From: an uncultured bacterium
GTDB taxonomy: Bacteria > Patescibacteriota > Gracilibacteria > Absconditabacterales > Absconditicoccaceae
Assembly (NCBI GenBank): GCA_903918675.1
Contig: CAIXFE010000111.1
Span: 1-38,794 of the forward strand
Reading direction: 5' to 3'
DNA length: 38,794 nt
Shown piece by piece: positions 8,738 through 19,413 of the stretch; the first letter of the stretch is position 1, and every line of letters starts with the position of its first letter. A model generated the notes under the pieces. It was not told the DNA's origin, did no database searches, and worked only from the letters and a program-made list of their open reading frames with translations. Position numbers and translations under genes: made by a program.

Positions 8738-9340
8738 ATGGCAAATGAAGCAGGCGGCGTAAATATGGATGGGGTAAATGAATGATGATGAATCAGGCAA
8801 GACGTGAATAAGATCACCGAAGAAGCGGTCAAACGCATACAAGATGATCAGAAAAAGGCAAAACAAGTAGGACAGCAAATAAAGGCAGATAAAGCAACCA
8901 ATGGGCAATTTGCTCAATTTCTAGAATTTTTATTGAGAAATATCTCCAATGAGAAATTAATCCAGTCTCTGTATGAGGTATTTTTCAAGACCAAGCATCC
9001 CAAGACACAGATCACCTATCTCAGAAAAAATGTGAATACGATAGTGATTGTAGGAATGTTCGTCCCCTTCCACCCCAAGGAAGTCAAAGAATACTGACTA
9101 GAAGGACACTTTCAGAAGCTCTATGAAATCGGTACTCCACCGACACTCACTTGATACGTCCAATATCTCAAAGCGCTTTCCAAAACATATCACGACAATA
9201 TTCCTATCGACAGAAATAATTTCATAACATTTTTGATAGAAATACTTAGCGAATATAAAATGGTCTCCAAAGTTAAATTGGATGATAACGAACAAAAAGA
9301 ACTCAAACTGAGTCTCACCAAAGAACTCTATGGCAAATAG
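8738..9340 (+). CDS. Conserved-looking hypothetical protein, alpha-helical
   Basis: The 200-residue protein has no recognised domain. Its N-terminus is Gly-rich, with three consecutive UGA glycines (GVNEGGGIRQ), and the rest is charged and mostly helical. A QFAQFLEFLLRN segment and a VGMFVPFHP segment are the only hydrophobic parts. There is no signal peptide. The start is the first ATG of the open frame. A terminator-like hairpin at 9411 closes the unit. Confidence 0.65.
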
Positions 9341-9410
9341 TCTGGAATAAGAGCTTCAAGAGGTCAAAAAAAGATATTCCGGGTAAACAGAAACAGTTAA
9401 GACCACAATA

Positions 9411-9433
9411 AGGGGATTTGTCAATCCCTTTTT
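9411..9433 (+). terminator. Predicted intrinsic terminator
   Basis: GGGAT (9413-9417) pairs with ATCCC (9424-9428) around a 6-nt loop, followed directly by TTTTT. It is 70 nt after the stop at 9340. Confidence 0.55.
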
Positions 9434-9452
9434 CTTGTTAGAGGCACTTTTT

Positions 9453-9480
9453 TTGACATATGAGCAGTTTTGAATAAAAT
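9453..9480 (+). promoter_or_regulatory. Predicted promoter of the 9543 gene
   Basis: A perfect TTGACA (9453-9458), a 16-nt spacer and TAAAAT (9475-9480) lie 62 nt before the ATG. Confidence 0.55.
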
Positions 9481-9542
9481 TGAACCAGACAAACAAAAGA
9501 AAAAACAAATTGAATTGTAAGCTTTATTTATAGTCATTTATC

Positions 9543-12191
9543 ATGAGCTGAATTGAAGACAACAAGATTCAGATCGAACTCCAAAAAGATGTAGAGGGGC
9601 CCATTGATGTAACGCACGCAAAAGAACTCAAGAGTGCGACTGATTTTGACGACACTTACACAAAATGATTAGTACAAAACTGAATCGATATTTTTTCTGA
9701 TGATACCAAAATTATCAAAAAGACTGATGGTTCCTACATCATAGCACAGGAGAATACCGAAGGGAAAACGATAGGATACGCTACGGTAAAAACTAAAGCC
9801 CTCATGGAAGATTTCATATCATACGTTATTAGCAACTACAAAAGAGATTTATTGACCGAAATATGAGGGACATTGGGCAAAATTCCCGATGTAAAAATTC
9901 TATCTAATGCAGAAAGTAAAGAAGAAATCGTCCTGGGATTTAAAAAAGAACTAAGTACCTTAGAATCAGCAGTAGCCTTTGATAAAATCAAGACACTATT
10001 GTCTGATCTCAAAGTACAATACTCAGAGATCATGAATCTAATCAAGAAGCAGAAAAACTTGGATACCATCCAAGAAGACAATGTAAAAATCGTGAAATCA
10101 CTTATGGAAAATTCCAAAAAATACCATTTAGATCCTATCAAAAAAAACCTCAAATCCATAGAAGACAACGATGATAATCAGCAGAATCATGCAGAGCTTT
10201 CGCTCATATGGAAGAAGAAATTAGATAAGATCTATGCTCAATTCTCCGCAATAGAGGTATACGTATGAAATACTACAGAGATGGAGAAAAAATTTGACAA
10301 CACCCCATACGATATCGAGACCACAGCATATTCCAAGGAAGATGCTACTAAATTACTTACGAAATTAAAATCCGAGGACAAAGAATTGAAAGCGATCAAC
10401 ACACTAGAATTTAACGCAGCGCTGACAAATATTGATGCCGAAGATCAAGACAATTTCAGAGCATATCTCAACGGAGTCCTTGATGGTACGATTGATCCGA
10501 CAAAAGATCAATACACACCCAAAAATGTAGCTCAGTTCACTGCACTTTGTAAAGATTATCCAGACCTCAAATGATATATCTGTTTCACCTGTGCGAAAAA
10601 CAATACTGCGATCACAAATAAAGAACTCGAAAAGAAGAAAAAAACGATCGGGGATACAGATAAGATAGGATCAAGCAATACTGCAAATGTAGATGCAACC
10701 AAGACCACTGAAACCTATACCGATGCCAAAGAAGCTTTTGCAAAATGAGGTATCGCATGAGAACTCGGATATTGGTTAGATAAAAGCAAAATGAAGCCAA
10801 ATCAAAGAGCATTCTTATCAGGAGTAGGAAATCTGGCTCTTACGGCAGGTACCATCTTTATTGGATGGAAAATGATTTCGAGTGCGTTCAAATTGATTAT
10901 GGGAAGTGACAAAGATAAGCCAGAAGACAAGAAGAAAGATCGAACATGGTTATTGGCCCCGGCTGCAATCTTCTTCTGAACAGAAGTACTGACGGGAGAA
11001 TCTCCCATGAATCTCATTAAAGGAGGAGTAGGATCTGAAACCATAGCCGGACGATTTGGCTATAAAGGCACAGATAAAACAACAGATACGGATAAGACTG
11101 AAAAAACAGATAAGACAGAGAAAGAAACCCAGCTCATGTACTGAGATGGACTTAATGGGATGCTTTCTATTTTCAAAGGAAAATCATATGCCCAGATACG
11201 CAGCGTTTTGGAGAAAGATGATGACGGCAAGATGAAGATCAAAGATGATCAATATGATGCTTTATTAAATGACGCCGAATATGGCGATAAACCAGATAAA
11301 GCGGCAGCAACCTTTCTAAAATCCATCTGAAAAGGAGATAAAAATCATATCCTGGATCTTGGACTGACGGGAATGTGAATCACCTGGAAAACCTTACAAG
11401 ATACAGACAATGACAGTAAAGAGTTCAACACCGTCGCTGCATTATGAATTGCGAGATTGTATACCATCGCACCATTCATGGAGAAAAAATGATATACTAT
11501 GATCAATAAAGATAACTTTGCGCTCATAAAAGCATACATCGCAGATGAAAACGCGACAGAAGCAGATTTGGAAGCATTAGAAAAAAGAGGTGACGTATTT
11601 CTCAAAGAAGAAACAATCTCAGACGATGCCTGAGTCAAAACTCAGATCGAGGCAATAACCACAGACACAGACAAGCAAGAAGCACTATTGATCGCCATGA
11701 ACGCTTTTTACAAATATATGCCCAATGCAGAAAAGACTATAACTTTAACCTGAACACGACCAGAAATAACGTTTGGAACGTATGGAAAAGAAACAACGAT
11801 CAATCTTAAGAATAAAGAACTGGTAGGGTTTACCCCTGCAGATATGGATAGTGAATTAGAACTCCTCAAAGTAGCCAATCTTACCAATCGTATCAAAAGC
11901 ATCTGCGAACCAAAAACTCCAGTAGATACCACTACACCATTCAAACTGTCATCATTACGTGGATTGACAAGCCTAGGTAGCGATATCATATTTGATGATG
12001 CGAAAACTTTTTCTCTCTCCACTGACACAGATATCGTCAAGTCAGGGACATTGGAAGATATTTCACCGACATTATCCGGATCGAGAATATCCAAACAAGC
12101 GTATTGCGACTATCTCAATGAAGAGGTAGCTTGGAAAGGAAAATCTGCTTCTACAGCAGATGCTAAAAAAAAACGACTTAACGACACCTAG
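9543..12191 (+). CDS. Large hypothetical protein with central membrane segments (probably the N-terminal part of a split gene)
   Basis: The 882-residue frame starts MSGIEDNKIQIELQ and uses UGA for Gly about twenty times. Residues 1-415 are Lys/Asp/Glu-rich and predicted helical. Hydrophobic stretches occur near residues 420-445 (NLALTAGTIFIGWKMIS) and 465-485 (WLLAPAAIFFGTEVL), followed by a Thr/Asp/Lys-rich linker (KTEKTDKTEKE) and a long soluble part. No domain was recognised. The frame ends just after an A9 run (12165-12173); one base fewer there would fuse it to the next frame, which continues with similar composition. Its function is unknown; the size and the linker suggest a cell-envelope role. 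Confidence 0.7.
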
Positions 12192-13119
12192 TACTTCCAA
12201 TAAGACGAAAGAGACGGCCAAAACTCCTGAGAGCACTGAAACCACCCCAAATACCACACCTATAGTTTCCAATATCCCCAAATCCACACCAGAGACCAAA
12301 AAAATAACGACTTTCGAGAAGATGACCAGCGTAGAAATGCCTGATGGCATCAGTCGTTATGATATCAAAAAAGCTGATGGGACAAGCATCGGTACTTTTG
12401 TAGAAGCCACATCTGGAGCATTAGATTTTCAGACGTGACTGAATGGCGCAACAAATTTAAATACTCTTGTAAAAGCAGGCGAGACAGCACTTGTTGCGGC
12501 AGGTCCCTATGTAGATGTTACAACGCATGAGACTCAATGATTTATAGTACAAGAAGGGACAATAATCAATGATGCAACACTACAAAAAAATAATCTTGGA
12601 GATAATTGCCTCGTAGTAATCGATGATACAGGGACTCCTCATATTGTTCCTATCCAGGTCACAGAGTGAAGCTCGACAATTACTGCGAAAAATAGTGCCG
12701 ATCAAGCACTCATTGATAAGGTAATGGTCCCTGAGAACAAATACTCAGCATTCCAACAAGCTATCATCATGGCAGATGGAGAGAAAGCGTGTAAAACCTA
12801 TGGGCAAAAGGACGCAACATTGGCGAGATGATATAGATTTTTAGTAGAGACATATGCATGAACCTTCGGAGTTGTAGATTTTAAAGATGCGATCACCATC
12901 AACGATGCGATCACCATCATGAAAGCAAATAAGATAAAAAACGCTTCATATCTAGATATTTTGAGCTATAAAATGTACATGGGGGACAAAACGTGAAACA
13001 TTTCTACACGTAAAGAAGTATCCTCAGCATGAGAAAAATCGAATTACACAACCAATACTGATCTAACAATACCAAATAAAAATGTTATCATACTCAGAAA
13101 CAAACAAAAAATCAGTTAA
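12160..13119 (+). CDS. Hypothetical protein, probably the C-terminal part of the 9543 gene
   Basis: The 319-residue frame overlaps the upstream frame by 32 nt across the A9 tract. Its possible ATG (12160) is the point where the two frames cross, not an obviously independent start, and no promoter or ribosome site is seen. It begins with a Thr/Pro/Lys linker (TTPSTSNKTKETAKT), then a domain with repeated short beta-like segments; a DAITINDAITI duplication occurs near residue 248. Six or more UGA glycines occur. It may be a separate gene, or a fusion made by frameshift or transcriptional slippage. Confidence 0.6.
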
Positions 13120-13139
13120 TAAGAATTTCTCTTGCATAG

Positions 13140-13190
13140 AAAACGATGAAACGTATAAGCGAGAAAGCGCCTAAACAACTCATCGTTTTT
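13140..13190 (+). terminator. Long-loop inverted repeat after the split gene
   Basis: AAAACGATGA (13140-13149) pairs perfectly with TCATCGTTTT (13180-13189) over 30 nt, ending in T5. It is probably a transcription end; the loop carries further AGCG/CGCT words that are repeated downstream. Confidence 0.45.
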
Positions 13191-13230
13191 CGTTTAATCG
13201 CTTCAGCGTTTTAGCATTTGAACGCTTTAA

Positions 13231-14229
13231 ATGGAAATTAGTAACAACTTAAATATCCCTGAGAAAAAAATCCTCATCATTGGCAATCGGTCCTACAAAA
13301 ATTTGTGAGACGAACTGATCCTTTTGTGAACGATCAAATTGTTGCAGGAGAAGAAAAAAAATATTCTGGTAGCAGCCTACGATCCGAATCGATTACAAAA
13401 GTTTCTTTCACAATTCATAGATACCTCCCACATCACGTTTCTCTCTGAGATACCGAAATGACCCAGATCACTGCGAAAATATATCACCACTGGTAAATTA
13501 AAAGAACGGAAAACATATAGAAAAGTAGATGCCATCATCATATGAGGAGGAGAAATTCTTACAGAAGAAAGTCCAAATGCCTACTGGTATCGATTGATTT
13601 CGACACTCCCCTCTTTACGAAAAAAAATTCCCTTCTACCTTATGGGAGGCATCCAGATTCCAAAGAAAAAAATAAATATTCAATTATTTAAATTCCTCCT
13701 CAAGAGGACAAAAAAGATCTTAGCGAGAGATAAAGAATCAGTCCAAGAATTAAAAAAGTTCTGATTTTCAAATGCAGAGTTTTTTATGGACACGAGTTTT
13801 TTTGCTTATGACCGGAAGAAACCTCGTAACTCGTCACCAGTTACTCGTAACTATATTATAGTAAATATTAATTACAACGCCCAAAAGTTTCTCCCTGAGA
13901 TTCTTCAAGATGTCCAAAAATACCACCAGCAGTGATACGAAATATATTACGTCCCTGTAGCTAAATGAGCTCAAGAAGCATATAACGATAGCATCTATGC
14001 TAAAACCATCCAAAGACAATTGAAGCTCAGCGATCAATGGTTTAAAATTTTAGACCGAGAAAAAGATTTTGAATACTTCATCAAAATAGTGTCTCAAGCA
14101 CATATGGTAATCTCTAGTAGATTGCATTTATTCCTGATCGCAAATTTCCTCTGAGTACCAACAAAAGTGTATCCGTATCAGAAGAAGATTTTGAAGATGG
14201 AGAAAATGATTAGAAGCTTAGGAGTTTAG
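13231..14229 (+). CDS. Polysaccharide pyruvyl transferase family protein (CsaB-like)
   Basis: The 332-residue protein has the family pattern: N-terminal IIGNRSYKNLGDELIL (nucleotide or acceptor site, with UGA in NLGDE), a central DAIIIGGGEILTEESPN segment, MGGIQIP, a DRKKP hinge, and near the C-terminus ISSRLHLFLIANFLGVPT, matching the SxRlH motif of pyruvyl transferases. These enzymes move pyruvate from phosphoenolpyruvate onto cell-wall glycans, which can anchor SLH-domain proteins. The neighbouring GT2 and Wzy genes support a role in surface polysaccharide. Confidence 0.8.
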
Positions 14230-14295
14230 GTGCTTAGAGGTTTAGACCTAACCATCTAATAAACTAACCCGCTAAAAAACTAAACATCTAACCTG

Positions 14296-15270
14296 CTATT
14301 GCAATCTTACAAAAGTTCCTCTCACAATTGCTTTAATAATTTGCCACCTTGGTCTTCATTTTCCATAGATCAAAACTTTCAAGCTCAATCGTCCTGCTTG
14401 TCCCAATCGACCAAGAAGATAAAATTTTACTTTATCCCAGAAACTCGCATATTTAGAGACATAAATTCTCCTATGTTTTGCTTTCCTAAATGCTGCATAT
14501 TCATTGCCGACTCGTGCTTGTTGCAAAACATCCTTATCGTTTTCCATATGATAGATTTTGAGATCACGCAAAACGATGATAGGGAATCCCGCCTCCGTAA
14601 GTCCACGAGAGAAATCCAAGTCTTCAGCTACAAAATCTAGCCTTTCATCGAAGAGATGATCTTTAAAAACATACGCTGGAGCCAAGAGAGAATTCCCAGA
14701 AAACATTTGGACTGAGATTCGCTCAGCAACGCCCATTTTGGCAGGGACAGGTCTACTCATCCGATAATCAAAATGCGAAAATCCGTAGTTTTGCACGTGA
14801 CCAGTCTTTCTATACATCAAGGTAGGACACAACACGAAATCCTGTCAGACTATTTTTCTATACTTCTCCCGGGAGGAAATGTATGCTTGCAAATAATCAT
14901 CCTCAAACCAGTCATCATCATCGATAAGTAAGATAAAATCGCCTTTCGCAGCTTTTATTCAATGGTTCCTCAATTCACTCGCATTGCCACCTATTCTGGG
15001 GTCATTCGCATCGCGTTTGGAACGAAAAGTTGAATTGAGATTGGTGATAAACTTAACATCCAGTCATAATTCTTTTCATATACGATCCTGCGACAAATCT
15101 GTCAAAAAATCCGATAATATATCACTTCGTCAGATCTCTCAGGTATTTTTCAGATTTCTGTCGACGATGAAAATAACCTCAAAATCTTTAAAGGTCTGAG
15201 ACTGCAGACATTCAACCACACTTTTCATATTCTTGTCTCACCTCGTAGGGATGACAACACTGAGCCTCAT
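14296..15270 (-). CDS. Family 2 glycosyltransferase
   Basis: The 324-residue protein begins MRLSVVIPTRGDKNMKS, the GT2 N-terminal beta strand, and has FILLIDDDDWFEDDY at about residue 113 (DxD-type nucleotide-sugar/metal site), with an upstream NASELRNHGIKAAKGD segment of the usual type (glycine as UGA). The C-terminal half has FVAEDLDFSRGL, a plausible acceptor ED motif. It would transfer a sugar from an NDP-sugar to a growing surface glycan on the cytoplasmic side. It converges with the pyruvyl transferase gene; the 66-nt gap is filled with TTAG/CTAA simple repeats. Confidence 0.85.
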
Positions 15271-15418
15271 CAAGGGGATATCTTTAAACCCTAAAATTAA
15301 TTATATATTTTGTATCTTTTATCTTACATCTTTCAACTTGTTTTTTCCCAACGAACAAATATAAAAAAACCACCTACCCATCTCTAATCTTTAAGCTTTC
15401 ATCTTTAATCTACAATTC

Positions 15419-16729
15419 ATGCAGAAATTCTTAAAGTGATTCTTGATTTTCATACTCCTCTACCACATTCTCATTACGATCATCCAATACGGAATTTTCG
15501 GATGAGCACACCCCGACGCACCAGCCATCCTCAGAGATGCAGTCTGGTTTCTTTTCATTCTTTGAACAATTATAACCTATTCCAAACATCTTAAATCGTA
15601 TCTCAAAGCTCGGAAACGACCCTGGATCACATTCATCATCCTCATAGTATTTTCCGTGGGTATTTCGTATCTCAAAGGGAAAAATATATCTGACATGCTT
15701 GTCGGGATCAAATACGGATTCCTCTATCTCCCCATCTTCTTATCGGCTACTTTTCTTGGCCACATACGAAGTAGGGTTGAAAAGTTGGAGGGTTGGAAGA
15801 TGGAAAAGTTTTGGAGTTTTGTAAAATATTTCTTGATAACAACACTGATCATCTGATTCCTTCGACAAATAGCGAAATTCATCCGGCCTGATTTCTTCCT
15901 CCATATTGGATACTGACCATTTAATGATTTTGTCTTCGGTGCAAAGCCACCGATTTATTATTTGACAGGCTATCACTGAACATCCAGACGACAAGGCTTA
16001 TTTTCCGGACCAAATAATTATGGCTATTTTCTCATTGCATTTCTTCCACTCATCATCGCCTTATGCAAAAGCAAGTGGCAAAGCATCAGACAACGATTTA
16101 CTCAGAAGCAGCTAATATGGAATAGCATCATTATCCTCCTGCGGATTCTGGCTATCATCCTCTCTCTTTCCAGAGCTGCACGGATCGGTTGAGCAGTCGC
16201 CATCATTCTTTTAAACAGCAAATGGGTCAGAAAAAATAGAAAAATAGCACGATGAGTCATTATCGTCATCGTCACAGGGCTGATAGGACTAAGCCTACTC
16301 AAGCGAGATTCTACACGCATCCATGCAGCCAAATTTTTCGATAGCATACACTACGTCATCCAACAACCAGGATGATATGGACTAGGCACCTCATGACCAG
16401 CGATCCATCACAATGGGACCATCCTGCCAGAAAATTATTTCATTCAGCTTATTTTGGATGTCTGAACTATCGGCTTCTTACTATGGATTCTCTGCATCCG
16501 ACAGATCCAGAAAGTAGCGATAAAGATCAAAAGATATTTTGCCCAGATACAGGATGAAAAACAGAAACAGATCTATACCATTCGGTTGGCCTTAACTATT
16601 GGACGGACAGCCTTACTCGTGATGGGATTTTTCTTGCATGTCTTCGAAGACAGTATGGTCAATTATAGTTTCTTTATCTTGCGAGGAATAGCGAGTTGAT
16701 ACTTATTTTCACAAGTAAAAAGGCAATAA
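15419..16729 (+). CDS. O-antigen ligase / Wzy-type polysaccharide polymerase family membrane protein
   Basis: The 436-residue integral membrane protein has about ten hydrophobic segments and a periplasmic-type loop near residues 317-345 containing GGYGLGTSGPAIHHN followed by NYFIQLILDVGTIGFLL, the signature of the Wzy_C/O-antigen ligase family. These proteins polymerise or ligate lipid-linked glycans at the outer face of the membrane. A stretch near residues 118-135 (RVEKLEGWKMEKFW) comes from a GGTTGAAAAGTTGGAGG-like repeat that looks inserted. The neighbouring GT2 and pyruvyl transferase genes suggest one surface-glycan locus. Confidence 0.82.
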
Positions 16730-16825
16730 ACAAGATCTTTAAAAAAACCGCGACACCCTCCTTCGGCGGACAGGCTTGTCTGAGCAAACTTTATTGCCTA
16801 ACCATGAAATGTAGACAACGATTTG

Positions 16826-16898
16826 GTTCTTGCAAATTGTTTGAGCTGGATACATTCGCAAAAAACAAGCCATACAATATAGCGAGTCTTGCAAGAAC
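16826..16898. other. Intergenic 10-bp inverted repeat with long loop
   Basis: GTTCTTGCAA (16826-16835) and TTGCAAGAAC (16889-16898) are perfect complements 53 nt apart, just upstream of the structured repeat at 16902. The stretch 16730-16825 holds a GC-rich CTCCTTCGGCGG-type palindromic patch and no gene. Confidence 0.5.
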
Positions 16899-16901
16899 TT
16901 G

Positions 16902-17130
16902 ACCTTTTTGTTGCTTTTTGGGTCAAGCCAAAAAGCAAGCCGCCGGCAGGTAAAAGACAATCTAAACAAGATCACTACTCCCGACGACTGAACAAAGCGA
17001 AAGATGAACGTCGAAAAAATCAAAAAAACGTGAGAGCTTCGAAAGAAAATCCCCCGCCGTGGAGTTTATCCCGCTTTGCGGGAGCCCTCCCCCTTTCTAT
17101 AAAGGGGGTACTTCAATTTGGTCAGTATTT
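16902..17130 (+). repeat. Structured intergenic repeat, copy 2
   Basis: The block order is the same as at 2821-2980: hairpin A (16911-16921 with 16928-16938; stem TTGCTTTTTGG), A-rich spacer, AACGTGAGAGCTTC, AAATCCCCCG, a C-rich/G-rich hairpin (CCCCCTTT...AAAGGGGG) and GGTACTTCAAT. Compared with copy 1 it has extra sequence after hairpin A and a 19-nt palindromic insert at 17065. Hairpin A and the C/G hairpin both pair despite changed bases. Confidence 0.7.
17065..17083 (+). repeat. 19-nt palindromic mini-insert (member 3)
   Basis: TTTA, stem TCCCGC, loop TTT, stem GCGGGA. It is absent from the corresponding place in the copy 1 repeat, so it looks like a later insertion into copy 2. Confidence 0.65.
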
Positions 17131-17133
17131 TTT

Positions 17134-17487
17134 TTATTTATCGTATTCTACTTCAAGAGAAATCTTCTCTGGTACTAATGCCTTAGGCACGATGATTTCC
17201 AAGGTATTATCAGGAGTTAATTTACTATGAATTTTATCGAAATACACTTGAGGAGGAAGATCAATGATCTGAGTAATTTCTCCTCGATAACATTCTTCTT
17301 TGAGTGGGATGAGATTTTCTTTGAATTGCGGTTTAACTCTTTTACCAGTAATGACCAATCTATAATCTTTAATTTCTAAATTGATACTCTCCTTCTTCAC
17401 TCCTCCCAGTGGCAGGATTATCACGAGCTCTTGTGGAGATTCATAGATGTCATAGGGGATATGTGGGACATCTTTCATATCGGTCAT
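17134..17487 (-). CDS. Hsp20/alpha-crystallin family small heat shock protein
   Basis: The 117-residue protein shows the alpha-crystallin domain: PYDIYESPQELVIILPLGGVKKE near the start, INLEIKDYRLVITGKR, and the closing DKIHSKLTPDNTLEIIVPKA, which matches the A-x-x-x-n-GvL strand although the canonical Gly is Asn. Such proteins form oligomers that hold unfolding proteins. It is short, lacking a long N-terminal arm and an I-x-I tail. It contains no UGA codons. It lies next to the structured repeat copy 2. Confidence 0.83.
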   Translation of the reverse strand: MTDMKDVPHIPYDIYESPQELVIILPLGGVKKESINLEIKDYRLVITGKRVKPQFKENLIPLKEECYRGEITQIIDLPPQVYFDKIHSKLTPDNTLEIIVPKALVPEKISLEVEYDK

Positions 17488-17561
17488 GAGAGGGAATTTT
17501 AGAGTATAAAAGTTGGGGACTTAAAATTGTACAGATATTTTTGGGTTAACATCCTAAAAAT

Positions 17562-18131
17562 TTAATTGGAAGTAGCCTCTTTTTTATCTAATCAAATAAT
17601 ATTAGCAATCTTATTTCTTCTCTTTTCTGGCCTAGGAATCCAGCGAAGAGTCACCTCGCCATAAGGGATATCAGACTCGGAAAGGATTACGATATCGCCA
17701 TTGTTGAATACGCTATAAAGAAACTTATCCTTCTGGATAGAGATTGTCTTGATATTGACGACGTTCAATGTGGTCGTATCCCTTTTGAAGATCCCATGCT
17801 GACTATAGAGCATCAATGATTCTGGAGTAACGATAATAAAGTCCATTTTGTAGTCGATGTATTTACCTATAATAGGGAAAAAAAGAGCGAGATCAAAAAC
17901 ACAACACACTGCAATTGCATATCCAAGTAATGCTCAATTGAACCAGCGATAAAACAAGACGAGGAGGATAAGAGAGACGACAAGGATCAATATGCTAGGG
18001 ATAAAGATTTTTATCCGCCAATAAAGTCTACTTCTTCCAAAAGCTGTTGTATTTTCTGCCCCATATTGTTGGACATATTCCTCACGTTTGCTCGCTCTCA
18101 ATTTCGTATCGAAATTTGAAAATATCTTCAT
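17562..18131 (-). CDS. Two-helix membrane protein with a cytoplasmic PH-like domain
   Basis: The 189-residue protein has a basic N-terminal region, hydrophobic segments near residues 43-63 and 67-88 joined by a short turn (UGA Gly at 17934-17936), then a beta-rich region from MDFIIVTPESLMLYSQHGIFKR to VTLRWIPRP that resembles a bacterial PH (bPH) domain. Such proteins are often envelope or scaffold proteins; the function is unknown. Two UGA codons are needed. The gene lies 34 nt upstream of the signal peptidase gene, on the same strand. Confidence 0.7.
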
Positions 18132-18165
18132 GAAGGAAAGAGTAAACGAGTAAAAGGATCATCCA

Positions 18166-18753
18166 CTAGAACGTAGTGAATTTAGGGAAAAACCTAATAT
18201 AGACTTTTCCTATGATATTATTGAAAGGCGCTTCATAACTTGATCACTGATAACACTCCAAGCCAAAACAACAACGAGAATCCGTAGAAAATCATCTATT
18301 GTCTCCCATCACAAAATATCATCAGGTACTTATATCAAATTCCGAGATCCCACATCTAGCATCCGTTTTGACACTCCCAGATAGATAGCGGGATTCATTT
18401 AATGGTGTGCAAGCATTGATATCATGATGAGGACAAATGAGCACATTGCCATTTTCCAGTTTCACGGTCTCTCCAGGGAGCCCAACGATTCTTTTGATAT
18501 ACGGGATCGTCTTTCCAGGAGGCACAAAAACGATAACATCGCCTCTCTTGAGTTGTCCAAATCTAGGAGTAATTTTATCTACAACGATGAAATCATTTTC
18601 TTGAAACGTAGGATACATACTTGCTCATACAACAGTATATGGATTCGCCACATAGAATCTTATAAAGAGGACGATTCATCAGACAAACATCAAAAAAGCA
18701 ATCATATCAAACAGATCAAAGAGTATATTTTTAAATCTTCTTTTAAACACCAT
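18166..18753 (-). CDS. lepB: Signal peptidase I
   Basis: The 195-residue protein has an N-terminal hydrophobic anchor (about residues 13-32, with two UGA glycines), then VGASMYPTF with the catalytic Ser, RGDVIVFVPP, YIKRIVGLPGE with the general-base Lys, and MGDNRGFSTDSR, the last conserved box. S26 peptidases cleave signal peptides at the outer face of the membrane and would serve the secreted proteins in this window. The frame runs through five or more UGA codons and ends at a TAG. Confidence 0.93.
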
Positions 18754-18906
18754 TATCTCTACCAACTAACAAATAAAATCGGATGAAAGTGAGCGAATAC
18801 TCTACTTTCACTTTATATTTTTGATGTCTTTAAAATCTACGAATGGACAAATCTCAAGCCTCATTTTTCTCACTTTAACATTTCAACATTTTATCACTTC
18901 AACACT

Positions 18907-19332
18907 TTAGAAAGGAACATCTTCATCATCGGGGATGACATCTACGGGAGCATCTCCAGCATGGTCTAACAATTCATCTCCATCATGTCCTTTTGGATCC
19001 AAGAAGATGAAATTGTCTACGATGATCTCTGTAGAAAATTTGTCCTTCCCTTCGCTGTCTTGTCGTTTCCTCGTTCTCAATCTTCCTTCGATGTAAATCC
19101 TCTTTCCCTTGTTGAGATACTTAGAAAGGACCTCTGCTCCTTTGCCGTACGCCACACATCTGTGGTATTCAGCATCTTCCAAAACATTCCCTTCTTTGTT
19201 CTTGAATTTCCTATTGGTCGCTACGGTAAAATTGACTACAGGGGTTCCACTACTTTCAATGGTCTTGACCTGCAAATTATTGGTAGCTCTCCCAATAATC
19301 ATCACCTTGTTCAAATCCATTTTTTTACTCAC
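18907..19332 (-). CDS. ssb: Single-stranded DNA-binding protein
   Basis: The 141-residue protein contains the OB fold in order: LNKVMIIGRATNN, VVNFTVATNRKFKN, EYHRCVAYGKGAEVLSKYLNKGKRIYIEGRL, then an acidic tail ending DDEDVPF, the partner-binding tip of bacterial SSB. It binds ssDNA as a tetramer in replication and repair. A start four codons downstream (MDLNKV) is equally possible. It borders the integrated element and was probably the neighbour of tRNA-Leu before insertion. Confidence 0.95.
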   Translation of the reverse strand: MSKKMDLNKVMIIGRATNNLQVKTIESSGTPVVNFTVATNRKFKNKEGNVLEDAEYHRCVAYGKGAEVLSKYLNKGKRIYIEGRLRTRKRQDSEGKDKFSTEIIVDNFIFLDPKGHDGDELLDHAGDAPVDVIPDDEDVPF

Positions 19333-19413
19333 TTATCGAATAAAAATGAGATGAATCTTCATCCATCATAACATATGTAAGTAATTTTCATATAAAATCA
19401 ATTGATTCTTAGC

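Noticed and set aside
16739-17023. Minus-strand frame in the gap after the Wzy-type gene
   Set aside because: It falls on hairpins and on the structured repeat; no start or motif supports translation.
18985-19371. Plus-strand frame of 128 codons opposite ssb
   Set aside because: The minus strand encodes an unmistakable SSB; the opposite frame is a shadow.
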